Positions 6,455 to 9,447 of a stretch of 9,447 nucleotides of DNA are shown here, piece by piece (position 1 is the first letter of the stretch; each line of letters opens with the position of its first letter). The position numbers and the translations under genes are program-made. The notes beneath the pieces were generated by a model, which worked only from the letters and a program-made list of their open reading frames with translations, made no database searches and was not told the DNA's origin. Source of the stretch: Deltaproteobacteria bacterium (GTDB lineage: Bacteria > Desulfobacterota > SM23-61); assembly GCA_029857975.1 (NCBI GenBank), contig JAOUFX010000062.1, positions 1-9,447 on the forward strand, read 5' to 3'.

Positions 6455-6579
6455 CTTCCAATAAAGGTAGGTTGATGACCTTCCTCCGCTTGCATGGCTT
6501 TCGTTGCGATAAAGACTAACCGGGGGGATTCCTGCGGAAATTCAGGGAGAATAATCGAAATGCCCTTCTCCGAATGGAC

Positions 6580-6609
6580 TTGACAATTCTGGAAAATTTT
6601 TTGTATACC
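6580..6609 (+). promoter_or_regulatory. Promoter of the exported two-gene operon
   Basis: TTGACA (6580-6585), 18-bp spacer, TATACC (6604-6609). The predicted start is near 6616, which gives a leader of about 30 nt that includes the ribosome site AAGGAGGAG (6632-6640). It faces away from the minus-strand promoter at 6395-6423, and the 316-bp gap is a classic divergent control region. Confidence 0.6.
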
Positions 6610-6647
6610 GAATTATCCCGATCAAAAAAATAAGGAGGAGACTGCGA

Positions 6648-7505
6648 ATGGAGAGAAAAACGGGGCTTTTAGCTATAAAGGGAATTTTGTTCCTGATCGT
6701 GTTCGGCCTATTTTCAGCTTACGCCTACGGGGAGGATAACCCCATTCCCTGGACCTTCGGTGGCTACGAGAAAATCGAGGTGCTCCATATCAAATATTGG
6801 TCGGCCGGAAGGGATACCTTTGCCAACATCGATAGCTTCAAAAAGCCGAATTTCCCATCGGACATCCAGGAAGTCTGGTACCTGAAAAGTGGATCCCAAT
6901 TCCGGGTAGACAAATACGTCGAGATGGGGTCAATCAAATGCAATCAATTCAAGGGGAAGGAATGGGAAAAGATCACCCGGGACGGTAAGACTTATATCCT
7001 CAAAGACCGCATCATTCAATCCGGGCCGAAGAGGGTGACCCTCTCGCTCCAGAATATTTCGTCGGGAGGAGGTAAAGAACTCTGCGAATACAAGCGCTCG
7101 GAAATGACAAGAAGGGAATCTAAGTCGATCAAGGATGCCCTTCAGCTTCTGGCCCTGACCCCTTATTTGGCCAACCCGGAATTCAAGGAGATGGCCCTCT
7201 CCACCCTAGAAATGGAGAAGGCGATGAATCCCGATCAGTACAAGAAGACGGTCGCTGACCTCAAGAAGAGCCATGAGATCCAGGGACGGAAGACGGCCAA
7301 ATGGAACACCAGTCATGGGCTCATTAAATTCATTGCCAAGGGGTATGCCTTCGTCGATCTGGAATGGGGAATGGGGCTGGAGGGTTATTTAACGGGCGGT
7401 CAGCTCCAAGGTCAACCTGCCGTCGTTTTTCAGAATCCGGTCTGCATTTATAAGGTTTTATCCCTGGAAACAAAAAATCTTGACAGCAAAGTCTTTGGGA
7501 AATAG
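6648..7505 (+). CDS. Exported protein of unknown function, 285 residues
   Basis: The start is well supported by AAGGAGGAG ending 7 nt upstream. Residues 1-28 form a Sec signal peptide (MERKTGLLAIKGILFLIVF...AYAYG). The mature part begins with beta-strand-like sequence (41-150: YEKIEVLHIKYWSAGRD, EVWYLKSGSQFRVDKYVEMG, ITRDGKTYILKDRII), which resembles the antiparallel sheets of periplasmic lipoprotein-carrier-like folds, though I cannot assign a family. A helical stretch follows (151-213: IKDALQLLALTPYLANPEF, NPDQYKKTVADLKKS), then a C-terminal beta-rich piece (219-275) with LEWGMGLEGYL. Cysteines at 98, 146 and 266 are present. It is 46 nt upstream of the OB-fold-like gene with no terminator between them, so the two are probably co-transcribed. 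Function unknown. Confidence 0.75.
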   Translation: MERKTGLLAIKGILFLIVFGLFSAYAYGEDNPIPWTFGGYEKIEVLHIKYWSAGRDTFANIDSFKKPNFPSDIQEVWYLKSGSQFRVDKYVEMGSIKCNQFKGKEWEKITRDGKTYILKDRIIQSGPKRVTLSLQNISSGGGKELCEYKRSEMTRRESKSIKDALQLLALTPYLANPEFKEMALSTLEMEKAMNPDQYKKTVADLKKSHEIQGRKTAKWNTSHGLIKFIAKGYAFVDLEWGMGLEGYLTGGQLQGQPAVVFQNPVCIYKVLSLETKNLDSKVFGK

Positions 7506-7551
7506 GGTAGGATTTTTTTCAAAAAATATAAATAACCGAAAGGAGGATAAC

Positions 7552-7851
7552 ATGAAAAAGCTAACCGGAGCTATTCTTCTGGCCTTCTTCGCTTGCTTTT
7601 TAATAGGGGGGACGATTCGGGCTCAAACCCCTCCTCCGGGAACGACGGTCACCACTTCTTTGAGCGGCATCGTTGAAAAAACCGCAGACGGGCTGGTCCT
7701 TAGGGATAAGGATATGAACATGACTTTTGAACTTACCGGGAAAGATGTCTCCAAATATGTAGGAAAGAAAATTGCTGCCATTGGACAACTGACCTTCAAG
7801 GAGGGGGGGAAAAAGATCTTTGAAGTGAAGCAGGTCACGGATGCCCAATAA
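7552..7851 (+). CDS. Small exported OB-fold-like protein, 99 residues
   Basis: The ATG at 7552 follows AGGAGG (7541-7546) by 5 nt, and the signal peptide starts there (MKKLTGAILLAFFACF...IRA, cleavage before Q25), so the in-frame upstream ATG at 7480 is not used. The mature part (about 36-96) reads LSGIVEKTADGLVLRDKD, FELTGKDVSKYVGKKIAAIGQL, then a charged hairpin and FEVKQV. This is the short five-strand layout of small secreted OB-fold proteins: a 'G.v....dg..l.d' strand, a 'l.G.....yvGk.v.v.G' core and a final 'i.v..v' strand. Such proteins are common in envelope-exporting bacteria and mostly uncharacterised. It is the second gene of the operon. An inverted repeat 60 bp past the stop may mark the transcript end. 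Confidence 0.75.
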   Translation: MKKLTGAILLAFFACFLIGGTIRAQTPPPGTTVTTSLSGIVEKTADGLVLRDKDMNMTFELTGKDVSKYVGKKIAAIGQLTFKEGGKKIFEVKQVTDAQ

Positions 7852-7910
7852 TAATCAATCAGTAGGAAAGTAATTTTTCTCCACTTTTTCACCCCGAAAA
7901 ACAAGGAGAA

Positions 7911-7976
7911 CTGAATTAAAAATTAGATTTTTCACCGCTTCCTAACCGGGCTAAGGAGCCATGATTTTTAATTCGG
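7911..7976. repeat. Inverted repeat after the exported operon
   Basis: GAATTAAAAAT (7913-7923) and ATTTTTAATTC (7964-7974) are perfect 11-bp complements. Wobble and normal pairs extend the stem by two at each end. Nested inside is GGCT-AAGG-AGCC (7949-7960). The whole could act as a bidirectional terminator for the operon or be a small palindromic mobile element. Confidence 0.55.
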
Positions 7977-8007
7977 ATAGGAAAACGGTAGGGTTTCGAA
8001 ATCTGCT

Positions 8008-8126
8008 GAGACTGTCGAAAAAGTCCAAAGGGCTAATTCTGGCAATTTTAGCTTCGTTAAAAATCAACTACTTACAAGTCACAGAAGATCACTAAATGGC
8101 CAGTTTTAGGATTTTTCGACAGGCTC
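8008..8126. repeat. 119-bp element bounded by 15-bp inverted repeats (MITE-like)
   Basis: GAGACTGTCGAAAAA (8008-8022) and TTTTTCGACAGGCTC (8112-8126) are inverted copies matching at 14 of 15 positions. The element is flanked on both sides by GCT (8005-8007, 8127-8129), a possible 3-bp target duplication that could also be chance. It contains no ORF. Size and ends fit a miniature inverted-repeat transposable element; the parent transposase is not in the window. Confidence 0.5.
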
Positions 8127-8308
8127 GCTATATATCCATCATTTCCAGCGCATCAAAAATAGATGAGATATGGTTTCTATATCTTGAATCGGGGGGCATC
8201 ATTTAGTTCTACCAGTAATCATCAGCCCCGAAAGCCTCCCTCGACCGATCATTAGTAGGTGTTAGCGTTAAATTCGGCAGGAGGGCAAAATTCTCTCGGG
8301 AAAAAACA

Positions 8309-8340
8309 GAGTACTTCCTGAACTCAATGATTGACGGATT
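8309..8340 (+). repeat. Dispersed direct repeat, copy 2
   Basis: This matches 4099-4130 at 25 of 32 positions, including an exact 14-mer and TTGAC at the same spacing. It lies inside a forward frame open from 8219 to the stop at 8399-8401 that lacks a start codon and resembles no protein I know. Confidence 0.55.
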
Positions 8341-8421
8341 TCGGGAACCATGCGAGAGTACAACCGCAAATCCTCATTTTTGGTTTGAAACCCGAGGTTA
8401 GTTCCCAAAACATTTTCCCCC

Positions 8422-8450
8422 TTGACTGGCCCTGAGATTAAGAGTATTTT
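8422..8450 (+). promoter_or_regulatory. Promoter of the cyclase-family gene
   Basis: TTGACT (8422-8427), 17-bp spacer, TATTTT (8445-8450). The predicted start is near 8457, giving a leader of about 64 nt. The ribosome site AAAGGAGG (8505-8512) is 8 nt from the ATG. Confidence 0.5.
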
Positions 8451-8520
8451 TTTAACAATTGTTTCCCTCCCATAGCAGGGTGAAAACTGTCATTTTGGCT
8501 TTAGAAAGGAGGACTTCGAG

Positions 8521-9174
8521 ATGCCCAAATATATCGATTTGACAGTACCTTTCGATGGGAAGTTCAGGTTTAAAATTGATTTCAAAAAGGATCTGACATC
8601 TGAAAAAGATGGGATTCAGGCCACGAGCTATACTATATCGGCCCATGCTTTTACGCATTTGGACGCCCCTCTCCATTTTGTTGCCAATGGTAGGAGCATC
8701 GACTCTTTCCCGGTTGATTATTTTATTGGAGAGGCAGCCATATTGGATATTCCCAAGGGGAAAAGCGAACCGATATCAGCGCAAGAAATGCAAAAAGCAG
8801 GGAAGCACGCTAAAGACGGAGATATTGTTCTCATCCGGACCGGTTGGCTAGAAAAAATGTGGGGCAAAGAGGAGTTTACCGATTCTCCCTATTTAACAGA
8901 AGAGGCGGCGGAATGGTTGGTAAGGCTAAAAGCCCGGATAGCTGGGTATGATTTTGTTGAAGATTACATCGTTCGGGATTTTAGCAGAAAGGGGCATGCC
9001 AGAGCTGAGGATTTTGTGGTTCACCAAAAACTTCTTAGGAATGGCGTTTTAAATCTGGAATTTGTTAATAACTTGTCCAAAATCTCCAACCCGCGGGTTA
9101 AGGTCATCGCCCTTCCCATCCTGTTAAAGGATTGTGATGGTGCTCCTGCGAGAGTGGTTGCGATTGAAGATTAA
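8521..9174 (+). CDS. Cyclase-family (kynurenine formamidase-like) metal hydrolase
   Basis: 217 residues, the normal length for the cyclase family (PF04199), which hydrolyses amides or lactones such as N-formylkynurenine, isatin or related aryl formamides using bound divalent metal. The motif H42-A-F-T-H46-L-D48-A-P-L-H52 is the family's HxGTHxDxPxH site, with phenylalanine in place of the usual glycine. GDIVLIRTGW (100-109) is the conserved central strand. H168 (VVHQKLL) and E180 (NLEFVNNL) match the C-terminal metal and catalytic positions. The protein looks cytoplasmic, with no signal sequence. AAAGGAGG precedes the ATG by 8 nt. No kynurenine-pathway gene is adjacent, so the substrate cannot be inferred; many members act outside tryptophan breakdown. 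It has its own promoter and seems to be a single gene, or the first gene of an operon continuing past the window. Confidence 0.88.
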   Translation: MPKYIDLTVPFDGKFRFKIDFKKDLTSEKDGIQATSYTISAHAFTHLDAPLHFVANGRSIDSFPVDYFIGEAAILDIPKGKSEPISAQEMQKAGKHAKDGDIVLIRTGWLEKMWGKEEFTDSPYLTEEAAEWLVRLKARIAGYDFVEDYIVRDFSRKGHARAEDFVVHQKLLRNGVLNLEFVNNLSKISNPRVKVIALPILLKDCDGAPARVVAIED

Positions 9175-9447
9175 GATTGTAAGAAAAGAGACCGGGGGGG
9201 ATCTATCGGAGAAAATTTAAAGAGAGCGAAAGTGTCAATTAGCAGATGATCTCTGAGGCCGATAACAATCTGATTTCTGAGGAGGCAGGAGAATAAATAT
9301 TGAATCATTCGATCAAAAAGGGGGTGATCAACATTCTTGGCTGACCCGAATGATTCGAAGAGGCGAACGCTTTTCGATGAACCATGGAGTACCGGAAGTT
9401 TTCATTGGAGGACGTTTCATATTATAAATAGGACCACTCTAAAAATC
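9175..9447 (+). other. Tail: strong ribosome site and possible start of a further gene
   Basis: No confirmed gene. AAAAGGGGGTGATCA (9316-9330) is nearly the full anti-16S Shine-Dalgarno complement. A frame opens at TTG 9337 (MADPNDSKRRTLFDEPWS...) and stays open for 37 codons to the window edge, with a stop just upstream at 9325-9327. The 12-nt gap from the G-run is long and TTG is a weak start, so this is only a hint. A competing frame from ATG 9350 stops before the end. Confidence 0.25.
9302..9356 (+). repeat. Nested inverted repeats around a Shine-Dalgarno sequence
   Basis: GAATCATTCG (9302-9311) and CGAATGATTC (9347-9356) are perfect 10-bp complements. Inside, GATCA (9311-9315) and TGATC (9325-9329) pair as well, placing the G-rich ribosome site (9320-9324) in a 9-nt loop. 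The fold could control translation of a gene beginning at 9337 or later. Confidence 0.4.

Larger units (their letters stand above)
7852..8520. other. 669-bp noncoding gap with several repeats
   Basis: No intact gene is seen. From left to right it holds an inverted repeat (7911-7976), a second inverted-repeat element (8008-8126), an eroded forward frame (8219-8401, no start codon) that contains the second dispersed repeat (8309-8340), and the promoter and ribosome site of the cyclase gene. The density of repeats suggests past insertions. Confidence 0.5.

Noticed and set aside
1..9447. tRNA, rRNA, CRISPR array, intact insertion sequence
   Set aside because: I looked for regularly spaced repeats, transposase motifs and cloverleaf or T-loop (GGTTCGAATCC-like) sequence by eye and found none.

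Overview
The window looks like chromosomal accessory DNA from a Gram-negative anaerobe. A Desulfobacterota (old Deltaproteobacteria) genome or metagenome bin is my best guess. The clues are a DUF362 protein, a bactofilin-like membrane protein, several exported proteins with Sec signals, strong AGGAGG ribosome sites, a sigma54-like site, and intergenic repeats common in that group. There are no RNA genes, no CRISPR array and no intact transposase. The taxonomic call is inference.

Layout: (1) 2-805 (+) is the 3' part of a DUF362 gene. (2) 1173-2186 (+) encodes an exported or membrane protein that joins a bactofilin-like beta-helix to several membrane helices. (3) 2187-3660 is an eroded stretch: a short TolB-like propeller fragment (2466-2789), two common types of intergenic repeat, an intact zinc-ribbon protein with five decapeptide repeats (2936-3346), and a 3' remnant that looks like DUF72 (3427-3654). 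(4) 3659-3922 (-) is a small 87-residue protein. Its control region is unusually clear: a TTGACA/TATTCT promoter whose spacer is an 18-bp palindrome, followed by a leader hairpin. (5) 4016-4525 has no convincing gene but holds a sigma54-like site and one copy of a dispersed repeat.

(6) 4526-7851 is a locus of three exported proteins. A 601-residue secreted protein with an Ig-like domain is on the minus strand. It diverges from an apparent two-gene operon for a 285-residue exported protein and a 99-residue exported OB-fold-like protein. Both sides have good sigma70-type promoters in the shared 316-bp gap. This trio is the best candidate here for an undescribed system, but no function can be assigned from sequence alone. 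Diverged direct repeats at about 4.10 kb and 8.31 kb lie on either side of it.

(7) 7852-8520 is noncoding, with two inverted-repeat elements, the second dispersed-repeat copy and a promoter. (8) 8521-9174 (+) is a complete cyclase-family (kynurenine formamidase-like) metal hydrolase. (9) 9175-9447 is a tail with a nested inverted repeat around a strong Shine-Dalgarno sequence, possibly the start of another gene that runs off the window.
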